A stretch of 64,000 nucleotides of DNA, taken from positions 11,895,501-11,959,500 of the forward strand of contig JAYKKI010000032.1 in assembly GCA_039881145.1 (NCBI GenBank), read 5' to 3'. The position numbers and the translations under genes were made by a program. The notes under the pieces are model-generated. The model made no database searches. It was not told the origin of the DNA and saw only the letters and a list, made by a program, of their open reading frames with translations. Origin of the DNA: Druceiella hillmani. Lineage: Eukaryota > Arthropoda > Insecta > Lepidoptera > Hepialidae. Position 1 is the first letter of the stretch; each line of letters opens with the position of its first letter. Of the stretch, positions 49,018 to 60,830 are shown in pieces.

Positions 49018-49215
49018 TTATTCCCCAAAATAGTATCCACAGCACTCTCTGCGTCGTTTCATTCGATGGAAATACTGAGAGAAACAGTCTGTCTTTAATG
49101 TCTCTTCCATTGCTTCTGCGGCGTCCGGGGATCGTAATCCTTGTAATTTATCTAATGACTCATTATTTCTACACCCGACGCACACAGGTGAAATTGACCG
49201 AAAAGCTGGCCAACG
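49018..49215 (-). pseudogene. C-terminal relic of a mariner-like transposase
   Basis: The minus frame YQRWPAFRSISPVCVGCRN ... LQGLRSPDAAEAMEETLK, then CFSQYFHRMKRRRECCGYYF, ends at two stops (49020 downward). A Phe..Phe-x-Arg-Met ... Gly-x-Tyr-Phe tail near the stop is typical of mariner-family transposase C-termini. The DDE region that should precede is not visible upstream, so this is a fragment, or the resemblance is accidental. Confidence 0.35.
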
Positions 49216-50837
49216 TTGGTATAGATAAAGTTGTTCTGACTAAAAAGTAGTTACCTAAATTTTCAAGAAACATATCGTCGTTGCTATTGCAATACCTCGT
49301 AACTAGCAATTGCTTAAAATATGATTTTCAATTATGTCAAGTTGAAGTTGCACCTTATTGCAATTGTTAGTTACGTTATTGCACGTTATTGCAATTGTTT
49401 ACGCGAAATTGCGGTGTCACCGACGATGTGGCACCACCTATTGACGATCAGTAAAATATTTAGCACTTTTAATTTCATAACCTTCGTATTTGAACATGAC
49501 AGTGATTGTTTATCTGAGTAATTGGCTAATGTCACGAATAATTTTTTTGTTCCACTGCAGTAAGCATGACGTTCCGCGTAGAATTTTGTGAGAGAGCATG
49601 CGTCTAAATAGTAACGTAGAATCACGCGGAAACTTAGAACGTGGTATCTTTGGTCACCGAGACTTGGTTAAGAATGGACCGATCTTTGAATCATTTAGAG
49701 CGTTCGCGAAAAGCATTCTCGAAAAGATGGAGACACTATATGATTCATTGAGAAGGGACAGACTCTAATCCTGTTGAAGTGCTGTGATTGTAGAATCGAA
49801 ACACTATTTGGGAACCTTCGACGGTCCCGTTTTTTGTATGAGGCGAGTCATTACAGGTCCCAGGAGGCGCCCTGAAACAACCCGGGTGGAAGTGGTAGGA
49901 ATAGTGTTACGAATAATTGTTTAAGTCTAGTGAAATATTATTTATATAATAAGGTAAATGTCTTTTTGTACTAAATTGCTGAAACGCTTACAACACTTAC
50001 GGTTATGAAGACATATTTTTTTTACATACAAAGCTTATACTTCATCAGTATATTTTTATTCTCTTTGTAAAAAAGTTTATACTCAATCACACTTAACTCG
50101 TTTTTTTCATATTTAAAAAGCATATTACAGTAGCTTTCTTATGATACTAAATTTGCTTGCATCTACTTGCGTTCCCGAACAAATTTTTCAGAAAACAAAC
50201 TATGGAAAATTTATTTCATCAACTTTCAATATCTTCTCAAAAAACTACCACAAAGACGATTAAAATTCTTTCCTCACAATGTTATATTTCTCTGAAAACA
50301 ACCTGACGTCATGATTTAAAATTAGTAATTTTTTTTGTATGTAAATCTGTTATGAAAAAAGCTTCGTTTTTTCAGAATAAACATTTAAAGTATTATTGTA
50401 GACCAATTAAAGTAATAAAAATGCGTTTCCACACTTCATATAATATTGGCTATCTTTTTCGTAAATTTCACCTATGTGCGACCAAGTGAAATATTTTGGT
50501 CTTCATTTGATTGATTGAGTTGTCGTGATTTTTTGATCGAGTTGTCGTGATCAAAGATTCTACTATAAGTGCATTGCTCTCGAAATTTTATCAAACAAGA
50601 AGTAAAAAATTGCTAGTATTCAAGTCTGCTGTAATTGTACTTTTGTTTTTCAGGACGATTCTTGCTTAAAAACCGTTCCTTCTGAAAAACAAAGCCACCA
50701 TCTCTTTTCCAGCCCTTTGTTCTTCAATCTACATGACTGTGTTTTTGAGCTGTGGTCAAGTCATGGGATATCCAAGTAGCAACAAGATCCCTGACACTAA
50801 ATGTTCATCTAGAATTTTCTAAACTTGACTTAAACTA
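49216..50837. other. Unassigned; GC-richer part at 49540-49910 bounded by short direct repeats
   Basis: TGTCACGAATAATT (49530-49543) and TGTTACGAATAATT (49905-49918) bracket about 360 bp of GC-richer sequence. That could be an insertion or solo terminal repeat. No coding sequence recognised. Confidence 0.3.
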
Positions 50838-51248
50838 ATGCTTGTACTCTTGTCAATCTTTATCATGAGTAGCACAGCGTTGATGTCATCTCCAGTTGTC
50901 GTTGTTGAGGGAAGTACTTTACACAGATCATCACAAGATGATTTCGATACGATTGACGTACTAGACGTCAATCGTATCGAAATCATCAAATCAGTTGCAA
51001 ACAGTAGCGCGGAAAATGGTTTCGTCATAAAACGCCAATTAAAATCTATCGTAAATTTATTGTTTAAGATGGAAATAAAAGTCTTAAAACTCACAGAACG
51101 AAAATTCGTATCAATTTCATCTGGACGTATATATAATATATACAATTTTCAAATTGCCGCCAATTTTTCAAAACAAATACCAAATTCAAGTAAAATACCT
51201 CAGTTCAGAGAGCTAAGCCAAAGATTTCAATTTTCGAAGTTTAAATGA
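50838..51248 (+). CDS. Hypothetical 136-residue open frame (weak)
   Basis: One of the longer frames outside repeats. The predicted product begins MLVLLSIFIMSSTALM, a hydrophobic stretch that could pass for a signal peptide, followed by Ser/Ile-rich sequence without known domains. The frame runs through a perfect 23-bp hairpin, which forces part of the product, and the opposite strand is also open over most of the same interval (51145-50819). Both facts weaken the case for a gene. Similarity evidence would be needed to accept it. Confidence 0.15.
   Translation: MLVLLSIFIMSSTALMSSPVVVVEGSTLHRSSQDDFDTIDVLDVNRIEIIKSVANSSAENGFVIKRQLKSIVNLLFKMEIKVLKLTERKFVSISSGRIYNIYNFQIAANFSKQIPNSSKIPQFRELSQRFQFSKFK
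50937..50987. other. Perfect 23-bp inverted repeat with 5-base loop
   Basis: Left arm 50937-50959 (GATGATTTCGATACGATTGA then CGT), loop ACTAG (50960-50964), right arm 50965-50987, its exact complement. Twenty-three uninterrupted pairs are far more than expected by chance. Confidence 0.9.
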
Positions 51249-51894
51249 TTCTTTTATTGCCATTAATACAAATGATGACAAGTTCGAAGAACTTTAAATC
51301 GTAACTTAGTTTTAAATCTAATTTGTTTTAAATATTTATTGAAATTATTTATATGTCGAATATATTATAATTGTCAACATTCTATGAGAAGTTATTTTGA
51401 GTTAAAACAATATTTATTTAATATTAACAGATTTACTTAATGTAGACTACGTGTATGTATTTGTGGTACAAAACTTTTTGCAAAAAAATCGAGCCGACTT
51501 CAAATAACCAACAAATAAGAAGTGTACTAAAAAGTATAAAATAATGAAAATACGAGTACTTAATTGAAACTTTTGCAGTACAATATCGTTTCCGAACATA
51601 AAACATTTCCAAAATACCGCCATTGCCAAAGATTTTTGAATCGGTACCAAGTCGACGATTCTCTCTCCCCCTCACGTACACACATACCTTTCGAAATAAA
51701 ATATAATCTAGGTTAATAACTAAGTTAAAATGCGAGGTAACGTACAAAAAACACAATCGAATTAAGAAAATGCTCCTCTTTTGAAATCGGTTAAAAAAGC
51801 ATGTATTTCTCTGACAGCCTGTTCAACGAAGAAACTGTAACACAAAAATAACGCATAAATAATTAGACCACGTAAAACGACATAATAAAGTAAT
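51249..51894. other. Unassigned AT-rich sequence
   Basis: No gene or known element. A 107-codon minus frame (51756-51433) shows no known motif. Confidence 0.35.
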
Positions 51895-52240
51895 AGATGG
51901 ACTATGAAAGATTATTTAACCGTTTTGATTAAAAAAACCGGTCCAAAATACAAAAAAAAATTAAATGAGAAGATCAAAGAAAACAGATGAAAGGGATATA
52001 GTTTGAACGGAAGGATAATGGTATTAATAAACGTATGTACGTGAACGTATGTACCCAGTTAACTCTTGATGCTGAGATTGTATGGAGTTATACAGATACG
52101 TTTTTAAAATAGAAGGGTCTAAGAGGATTGATTTAAATATTACAAAGTAGCGAAAGAACACGAAGATTTTGTCAATTTGGATTTTCCACTTAATTGCTTT
52201 CATCTTAATTCGCTCCAAAAAATCTGCCCAAATCACCCCA
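51895..52240 (+). repeat. Inverted repeat arm, left (partner 53690-54040)
   Basis: Reads in the same order as the reverse complement of 53690-54040: TATGAAAGATT, GGTCCAAAATACAAAAAA, ATGAAAGGGATATAGTTTGA, ACGGAAGGATAATGG, TCTTGATGCTGAGATTGT, AAATAGAAGGGTCTAAG, ATTACAAAGTAGC, GATTTTCCACTTAAT. Identity is high for this window. An ATG-led frame (MDYERL) starts both arms but soon stops. Confidence 0.8.
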
Positions 52241-52361
52241 CAAATCTGCCCTAAGAAATTTTAATACTATACTTCAATACTATCTATCAATTGTTGAGTA
52301 TCCGTTCATGAGATAAAATTTATATCGATATTTTTCATTCTTCCTAATATTTTGTACTTCA

Positions 52362-53440
52362 ATGGATTCTAAACTCTTATTCAAGCCTATTTACCGTACC
52401 CATACTATGATGATAAGTGTCTTTAACTCGTTTTTCTATGAACTTTACTTTCGAATGGAAAAACTGTCTAATACCACCGATGCAAGCAACAACTATTTTA
52501 CCACTATCCTTGTCCATCTTGAAAGTAGTCCCTCAGTAAATACTTATCCATTTTCAAAATGTACTAAGGAGACCATGTCATGCATGCCCTGTTTTCCTAT
52601 TAGTAAATTTCTTTCTCTTTTTTATCGTGGGGCTAACTATTCTTGAATATACTCACTAATCTTGAATACACTCAGTTAATTTCTTGGAATGGTATTATTT
52701 CATCCGTCATAAACATGACACGTGAGAATTTTTATATTTATGAAAATGGATTACATGACAAAATTCTTTAAGTAAAATCCAAATTCGTGGGCAGTGATCT
52801 TTCTTATATTGATACACTGAAAATTCTAATTTACATTGCAACTCCTATCGTCAGTAACATAACTATGTTTCCTTTTTAATGAAAAATATGTGTATCATAT
52901 AATGGCCCAAAATAATATCCCCAACTCAGTTTGAAAACTTTCAATCAATCACCAATGGAATCGATTTAGTCTTCAAGCGAATTATTAATGAGATTCTCAA
53001 GTAGGTAACAACTTCTTAACTCCGCCCAATCTAATCGTCGATCAGGTTAATACCTCTGCTGCCTCAGTAAACATTGTTGATGAACACTTTGCCATGAATA
53101 ATGTTCATCTCATTATTGTCATTCTATTTAGAAACGGGTTTAAATCCGTTAACTCTGATATTTTATCAGTGTACTCTTAATACCGATCAATATTTCGTAG
53201 TCATTTGTAAAATCATTTCAATTATATTTAATTTCATAACCTTAAACATCCATAAAGTACGATATCTATTCCTAGTGTTCTGATCTAGTAGCAGGCGTCC
53301 CATTACACAGCGTCCCATTACACTATTCCATTCCCTTTTTTTCATTTTCATTTACACTAGTCATATTGTTCCCCTGTGATTATTGTCCTTATGCAGATGA
53401 TATACAAATTTACAAATACTATGTTACCTTTTGATAAATG
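52362..53440 (+). pseudogene. Degenerate non-LTR reverse transcriptase between the inverted arms
   Basis: Near 53296-53426 the plus frame reads AGVPLHSV, a hydrophobic run, then CPYADDIQIYKY. This lines up with the motif B to motif C segment of LINE reverse transcriptases (SGVPQGSVLGPLLF ... YADDxQIY). About 150 bases upstream MNNVHLIIVILFRNGFKSVN may be part of the preceding linker. The first 94 codons (52362-52646) form an open frame without recognised motifs and might belong to the same element. Several stops lie between these pieces, so it is inactive. Confidence 0.5.
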
Positions 53441-53689
53441 ACTAAATTTCAAGGAGCGATTAAGAAACGGTAACTAAATCGCATAATAAAAGAAAATTTA
53501 ACCTTTCCCGATTTAATAAAACGCGGAAATGTTAGGAAAATTCCTAATAGGTTAATGAATCCAAAAATGGGTTTATTAAACAATCCTACTAATTATATGG
53601 TAATTGTAACATGCTTATTTTTAATATCAATGCAATTTATTTACTCTCGTTTATCATTAAATAATTCTCACATTTCATTTCTCTCGGAA

Positions 53690-54040
53690 AACATTACCGT
53701 TTTTCTGAATTAAGATTAAGTGGAAAATCAAAATTGACAAAGTCTTCATATTCACTTGCTACTTTGTAATATCTAAAACAATCCACTTAAACCCTTCTAT
53801 TTTGAACACATATCCACATAATCACAATCCCAGCATCAAGAATTGACTAGGTACATATGTTCAAAACTTTTCTCAAAATAGCATGACTCTTTCCATTTTA
53901 TTCATTCCATTGTCCCTCCGTTCAAACCATATCCCTAGCATGTTTCATCCATTATTTTTTTTATACTCCCGACAAATTTAATTCTTTTTTGTATTTTGGA
54001 CCATTTTTTTAATACAAAACTGTTTAACAATCTTTCGTAA
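53690..54040 (-). repeat. Inverted repeat arm, right (partner 51895-52240)
   Basis: The complement of this stretch matches the left arm over about 340 bp (GGTCCAAAATACAAAAAAGA, ATATGGTTTGAACGGAGGGA, TCTTGATGCTGGGATTGT, AAATAGAAGGGTTTAAGTGG, GATTTTCCACTTAAT). The arms are about 1.45 kb apart and enclose the reverse-transcriptase relic. Confidence 0.8.
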
Positions 54041-54417
54041 TCCATCTCTTCCTTAATTATTTAAATGAGTTCCTACGATTTATCATAAATAATTGCTTTT
54101 AAAACTATACGTTTATTCACACATAACCGATACTAAAGAGATTTGGGCTATTTTGTAAAAAGAGACTAAGAAAGGAATAAAATTAAATTACTTTGACCAA
54201 GAATAAGGCACAAATTTCCCGTCTCTAGTACAAACAGGAGGTTGGATCGAACATATCCAATACTGCACAGTATACAAATCTGCAATGCATACAATAATAC
54301 CTAGACAAGTAGGTTTTTGGTCATGTCAAAATGAAATGATATTATAAAAGACATTAGAAATATTTCAATATACATGGAAAATATATAAATACATGTACTT
54401 ATTACATACTAGTTATG
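54041..54417. other. Unassigned AT-rich sequence
   Basis: No gene, repeat family or RNA motif recognised. Confidence 0.4.
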
Positions 54418-55333
54418 CCAAAAATCTTTTTAAAAAATTAAAATAAAACATGAACATAGATATATAATTTTTCATCGGTTTTGCCACTGTACCAGAGTTG
54501 CGCCCTGTGGAATTTCTCCAAAAAGTCTTTTAAAAAAAATCAAAATAAAATATGAACATAGATATATAATTTATCATTGATTTTGCCACTGTACCAGAGT
54601 TGCGCCCTGTGGAATTTCTCCAAAAATCTTTTTAAAAAATTAAAATAAAACATGAACATAGATATATAATTTTTCATCGATTTTGCCACTGTACCAGAGT
54701 TGCGCCCTGTGGAATTTCTCCAAAAAGTCTTTTAAAAAAAATCAAAATAAAATATGAATATAGATATATAATTTATCATTGATTTTGCCACTGTACCAGA
54801 GTTGCGCCCTGTGGAATTTCTCCAAAAATCTTTTTAAAAAATTAAAATAAAACATGAACATAGATATATAATTTTTCATCGATTTTGCCACTGTACCAGA
54901 GTTGCGCCCTGTGGAATTTCTCCAAAAAGTCTTTTAAAAAAAATCAAAATAAAATATGAACATAGATATATAATTTATCATTGATTTTGCCACTGTACCA
55001 GAGTTGCGCCCTGTGGAATTTCTCCAAAAATCTTTTTAAAAAATTAAAATAAAACATGAACATAGATATATAATTTATCATCGATTTTGCCACTGTACCA
55101 GAGTTGCGCCCTGTGGAATTTCTCCAAAAATCTTTTTAAAAAATTAAAATAAAACATGAACATAGATATATAATTTATCATTGATTTTGCCACTGTACCA
55201 GAAATGCGCCCTGAGGAATTTCTCCAAAAAGTCTTTTTAAAAAAATAAAAATAAAATATGAACATAGATATATAATTTATCATTGATTTTGCCACTGTAC
55301 CAGAGTTGCGCCCTTTGGAATTTCAACAAAAAA
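54418..55333. repeat. Tandem array of alternating 102- and 100-bp monomers, 9 copies
   Basis: GCCACTGTACCAGA recurs at 54483, 54585, 54685, 54787, 54887, 54989, 55089, 55189 and 55291. Spacings are 102, 100, 102, 100, 102, 100, 100, 102: a dimeric higher-order unit of 202 bp, with one 100-type monomer repeated. The two monomer types differ in the poly-A/T part (AAGTCTTTTAAAAAAAATC against AATCTTTTTAAAAAATT). Minus-strand frames through it reflect the repeat. Confidence 0.95.
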
Positions 55334-56828
55334 TCTTTTGATATCAAATGTTCCGCTACTGCATCATAAATGACATCTTATGAAGCTGTCCGCAAAAATA
55401 TATTATATATACTGATCAAAGGGTATAGCCATCATATAGTTCCATAAAGATTTTTAGATTCCACTGTGCCCTCGAAAGTAACGGTGTGTAGACATGATTC
55501 AAGGAATCCAATGCCAACATCATCATATCTTCGGAACCGTTTAAGATATTGTCTAAAAAATGAAAATTACTATCTATTACCTGCATAGAGTTTATATCAA
55601 TAGCTTCAGTGGCTTTAAAGAAATCTATAATTATACTTAATTTTAGTTTTTGTACATATATGAATAAACACATTGATACACAAAAATTACAAATAATTTT
55701 ATTGAATACGATTTTTATTTAGACAATTTGATTTAAATTCTTGAAATAGTTCACTTGGAACAAATGCAGGGTTCAAAATCCACCATATAATATTTATGGA
55801 TAAATATTATAATAATATACAAAAAAATTATTTCACATCCAATTGTTTCTATTATTTACTACGAGTAACTCATTTCAAAAGGCAAATGAATAAAGCCAAT
55901 GACAAGTACCGTTTCGAAAATAATCATGGATCCACAAACCTCCCTCTAATGGAGAAGCTTGGAATTCTTGTGTCAGTTTACCTCTTATTCAGACATTTAC
56001 AAACAGAATTATCAAACCAAACCAGACGATTATCATTCCCACTCTCCACTAACTTTACCTCCCCTCTAAACTGCCCTTGTGTTACCCATATACAATATTA
56101 TCGATGACGTATCCAAGCCCACGGAAACGATCGTACCTCTATGAACGTAATACAATGTAATATTAATTAGAAATATTTTTTTACATATTTTTATAAATAA
56201 ATCAAAGACAACTTGACTGACTTGGCGTGCAACTTATTGTCCTTAAATAGACCTATAAACTCATACCGATGTTTTAAAAAATTATATAAATAAATCTGTA
56301 TAAAGCACTAAATTTTTATCAATTTTTAAAATATGTTTTTATATCTTAATTCAATTCTGAAAGCACGGTATGTTTATAGTACATCAAAGTGGTTAAAGTA
56401 TTGCGTTAGGACCTAGGATGAGGCCTGTGTAAGTAAGGGAAGAACTGTGTCAGAAGAATTGTTAATGGGCAAGCACGAATAACATCAGCGACCGTATAAG
56501 TATATAATATAATGAGCTTTCAAAGCTTATAAATGCTAAAGAGATCATTCAACTTACTGAAGAATTTTTTATTTGATAGTACTCAACGGAACAAATGGAA
56601 CGACAAGTTGCTGATTTTGGAAATACGTTCCTCCCTAGAGTCATTGCAACAAATAGTTTAAATCTACAAAATGACACAAACTTATCTTTTGAAGATTAAT
56701 TATTAATATTGTAAGGTAACATTATGCCTAAATACTTGAAGTAAAACGTATCACAAAGACATTAACAAAAAAAATGTTGATCAATATTGTTTCCAAATTG
56801 AAGCATCCAGTCATTTATAATACATAAA

Positions 56829-56832
<4 letters not shown>
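55334..56832. other. Unassigned AT-rich sequence
   Basis: Frames at 55416-55673 (minus, 85 codons) and 55796-56107 (plus, 103 codons) show no known motif and are not called as genes. Confidence 0.35.

Positions 56833-56885
<53 letters not shown>
56833..56885. repeat. (AT)n microsatellite
   Basis: About 26 AT dinucleotides. Confidence 0.95.
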
Positions 56886-56888
<3 letters not shown>

Positions 56889-56899
56889 GTAAAAAGAGC

Positions 56900-57300
56900 T
56901 TGTGATTTAGCGTGTAGAATGATGGCAAAAACCAGAAAAGCTGTTTTTAGAATGTTTGTCTGGCTGTGTATTAAATTTGTTTTCCAACCGCGCGAAATCT
57001 ACTTCATGGATTTTGATGACCTTTGGTATGATAATAGTTTATATCCTCGAGCAATTTAAATGAAACTTTTTATCTGGATATTACAAATATTTAAAAAATA
57101 CCGGAGCTTGATGAATATTACTATATAGGTAACGCCATGGCGTTATGGCCGTAAAATGTCGTAATATTAACATTTTTAATAAATTTTATCGTCATCGAGA
57201 TCTGAGAAAAAAATTAACAAAAAAAAACAACAAAATTCCCAATAACTTTCCTTGTACCGAATTTCACGCGAACGAAGTCGCGTGGGCACAGCATAAAATG
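56900..57300 (+). repeat. Dispersed insect-type repeat ending in a GC-rich hairpin
   Basis: GTCTGGCTGTGTATTAAATT, TTCATGGATTTTGATGACCT and TTGGTATGATAATAGT resemble the 'gtctgtctgt...ggattttgatgaaatttggta' body of arthropod RTE-like repeats. The end TTTCACGCGAACGAAGTCGC then GTGGGCACAGC has a 7-bp stem (CACGCGA/TCGCGTG) and matches an end I recall from lepidopteran genomes (acgcggacgaagtcgcgggcaacagc). Confidence 0.5.
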
Positions 57301-58721
57301 AAGTATACAGACCAACATTAAGAACCTGATAATTATTCAAAATGGAGTGAGCCCCAGACGAATTGCATTTGAAGAACAATTACTTTCATATCAGGTTTTT
57401 AAAAAATGCCAAGAATTTTCTGCGAAATTTGGTTTCGATTACTTATTTTCAATTTAATATTGCATATTTTTAATAATTTTATACTGTCGAGTTATTTCTA
57501 GTCGCATCGTTTTGTTATAAATGTATTTCAGTTCATCCAAAACGTATTTACAAATACGCGGAGTAAAATAAACGACAACCGACCAAGACACATTAACTCC
57601 TCAATCTGAACATCGATCCGACAACTCATTCTAGCGATGCCTTTCCCCGCAAACTAATAAATAAAGCGGAAGCAAGACGTAAGAGCGCAAACAGGAAATG
57701 ATAGGGCAGGAAACGTCGGCGAGTAAAAAGTATACATCGCTAATTAGGACGAGAGGCGAACCGGGGATGGCGGAAACGATGGCTAATGCTTGCCCCTTAC
57801 TCCTATCGTTATTTCGATCCCTGTTTCGTAAAAGTTTTGTAAACTCTACAAATTTTACAATTTTACAGAATTTATACGTAGGTCTTTTTTATGGCAATAA
57901 TTTTATATTTAGAGATAAATGTATGTAGAAACTCTAATTTATATTCTGAAAATGAAATTAAAAAAATAAATAAAAGACAATGTTGATGTAATTTCCTCAT
58001 TCAAAACCTACATATCCTATTGCATAATCAATAAAGTTTTCTAAAGCGGAACGAGACTTTTTGTACTAAATTTAAAAAAATATATAAAATGGAAAATTCT
58101 GCAAATAAATAATAAATTCAACACTTGCCTGCCATGAAATTGTTTTACAGAATCTACAACATCCCTGTTTTCCCCAAAATTTCGTATATAAGTAGAAACT
58201 GTAGAATAGGAAAAACGAATATAACTGATGAGAGTATTAAATGATAGTCATTTTGTTACATTTTTATATAATAATCAAAATACACATTTATGATTCAAAA
58301 CGTTTAAAAACGTGTACCCAATCTGTTGATTGATACATATTTTGCAACAAATATGTCCGTTTGTATCTATATGATTTTGTCGGCAATTATTGAACTTGTT
58401 TTACTCCAACTTTCATTTTTTTATAGATTAATTAACTGATTAAGGTTATACGTTTATAGATGTATAATTTACGGATATTTGGTAAAAATTACTCGATTTA
58501 TGACGATGAATGTCGATGAAATCTTAAAAAAGCATAGGTCGAAGAAGTGTCTTGACGTGTTCTGTTTAAATCGTTACAGATACGTGAAAATAATATATGC
58601 CAACTTTATTCTTCTCAAAAATTTTTAAATAAAGTTTCGGACAGGATTAGTGTACATTTAACCTAAAATCCATAATAAACGTTTTATTGTATTTAAAAAA
58701 GCACAAATTTTGACAAACTAA
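57301..58721. other. Unassigned; GC-richer island at 57590-57800
   Basis: The island (GCAAGACGTAAGAGCGC, GAGGCGAACCGGGGATGGCG) includes part of a 76-codon plus frame (57698-57928) without known motifs. No element is recognised. Confidence 0.35.
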
Positions 58722-58781
58722 ATTAAGACAAACCATAACCCCTAGAAAATTAAGTTTCTAGGGATTATTGTTTGTCTTAAT
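58722..58781. other. Hairpin, 27-bp arms, 2 mismatches
   Basis: 58722-58748 (ATTAAGACAAACCATAACCC then CTAGAAA) faces 58755-58781 across the loop ATTAAG. It may be a minimal foldback element. Confidence 0.75.
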
Positions 58782-60596
58782 ACTTAGAAATTTAAATATA
58801 AATTGGTCTTTATCAACTTACATAGATATTTTTTTTTCATACCATAGTTTTCTAACGGACAGTTTAAAAGTTCGGACAGTATTCTTAAGTAAGGAAAATT
58901 GAACGAACGAGCTTTGGAAATGACTCATGTGGTGGCGGAATTTGGCTCGTATGAAAAAAATCTTTACTTATCCGTGCAAAACTGGGGCGGATCGCTTAGT
59001 AATAGACAAAAAAATTGGGGTGTGGCTGTGTCGGGGACACGGCCGTGTGTTTTACGTGAATATATGTACATTAAAGGGTAATGTGTTTTACGTTCCCGGC
59101 ACCGCTTCACTTTATCGTATGGTGTTTTAAGGATATCACTGTATTTCTCTTGAGAAGCTCTTCCAACCGTATGCGATTTTTATATTTTGATTCAACTTTT
59201 TACTAGTATATATTGTATTAATTTTTCTTAATTATTAACTTTAACACCATACTTATACACCACAACCATTCCACAATAAAGTTGTATACACCCAAACGAT
59301 AAATCTTGGCTATAGCTTCCTATTGATACTCAAACAAAGTCGTACCTTCTTCCACTCAAAATGCATACTAAACGGACATTATGTGACGCGGCTAAAAGAC
59401 CTCAAAATGGCGGCTCGTCTCCTCGCGAGCGATGTGTCACAGTCTCTATTCAACATAACGAATTTTTTGATCATTTAACTATCGAGTGATGGAATTAAAT
59501 TTCGGAAGTAAATGAGAGTTACGTAGTCGCAATATCAAACTCTGTCCACCGATTTTGTTATTATCAAGTTTTCTGAATTGCATCCCACTATGGAAGCAAA
59601 TTTAAAGACATATTCACGTCAAAAATAAAATTTGTAAAATTGAGCCATACAGTTAAATACTCGACTTAACACTGAATAAATGAATAGTATATATAAATAA
59701 GGACATAATACTGTCTTGGGCCCTTATTTGCCCACCACATAAGGGTCCAAGCCACTAATATATTTCCATATTATACAAAATGAATTAACTTCTCATTTCT
59801 TATGTTATTATTAAAAACACTGAATTTCATGATTCATTAAAACACACGCACTTCAGATTATCTTTCAGTAGCGTTATTAAGATTTTTACCTTCATATGCA
59901 TTTAACTTTATAAATTTTAAAATTTATTTTTATGATTTATAAAAATCATTTATTTTTCTTCTTGACCTACAGAGGTACCTACACGAAACAGACCACGAGA
60001 CCCCTCAGGCGAGCATGTTTATCTACCTATCGAGTCGACCCTCACTATCGGACATAAATTGGTTTGCTGTTACTTGACCCATTTGAGCTCAATGAAGCCG
60101 CCCACCCTAATTAATTACAATTTTGTCAAACTTTCAGCTTATACGTGAAGAAGGTTCGCCGCCACGCTAATGGCTGATTATTCGATGCGATTGTTCAATG
60201 TTTGATAGTTTAAAGTGGTCATTAAACGGGATTATATCGGTATGCGCTCTGTACGTGTGGCTTTGTAACTATCCCTTTGTGGACTCCGGTGGAGGCCGAA
60301 TTGGAATCGGAAAGTTGGCGGACCAAGGGCGGCACGATCGAGAAGTGAGGCTCGGCGGTTTGCCGCTAATATCCGATTAAACTGAGCAAAGTGCTCTAGT
60401 AACTTCACTGAAATTAAAATTATATAAGGGGGATTAATATTACCAGCACAGGTCTATGCTAAAACGGCACAGATAAAATTAATTTTATATTCTCAAATCA
60501 AATTGTGAATACTGCAAAATTCCCGATGTATGTTGTTCTCTTAATATTTATTGCTAAAGATCACAATTTGGCCACTAATGTTTTTCTAAAAATATC
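58782..60596. other. Unassigned; several GC-richer islands
   Basis: Islands at 58900-59110, 59385-59450 (ACGCGGCTAAAAGACC, CTCGCGAGCGATGTGTC) and 60090-60380 (GTGGAGGCCGAATTGGAATC) stand out from the AT-rich background. Short open frames cross them (58899-59081, 60198-60380), none with a known motif. They may be conserved non-coding elements or diverged exons. Confidence 0.35.
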
Positions 60597-60830
60597 CTAT
60601 ATATTCGTATCTATAAATTCCCGAATTCTTTTGAAAAAGAGTTCGGAAATATATATTAAATTTTCATTAATACTACAGTTCATAAAAGCATTTGGAGCCA
60701 CCACTTCATCCCAATCCGCATGAAACCTCGCACACTTCCGCCCATCCTGCAGGTCGCTGAGTGCCATCGGAAGATGGATGTTGACGATGACTTCATCGAC
60801 ATTATCCAACCGTCTTCAGGACCTGTCCGG
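60597..60830 (-). other. Coding-like segment, possible exon
   Basis: One minus frame reads MDNVDEVIVNIHLPMALSDL and QDGRKCARFHADWDEVVAPN. Its composition is balanced and protein-like, unlike the surrounding Ile/Asn/Lys-rich translations. Splice signals are weak (an AG before 60826) and no family is recognised. A second minus frame is also open here, so the reading frame is uncertain. Confidence 0.2.

Noticed and set aside
51433..51756. A 107-codon minus-strand frame
   Set aside because: Composition is Phe/Tyr/Ile-rich as expected from AT-rich DNA, there is no motif, and a second overlapping frame is also open.
55044..55295. An 83-codon minus frame containing AQLWYSG
   Set aside because: It lies inside the 102/100-bp tandem array and repeats with it. 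The likeness to reverse-transcriptase sequence is superficial.
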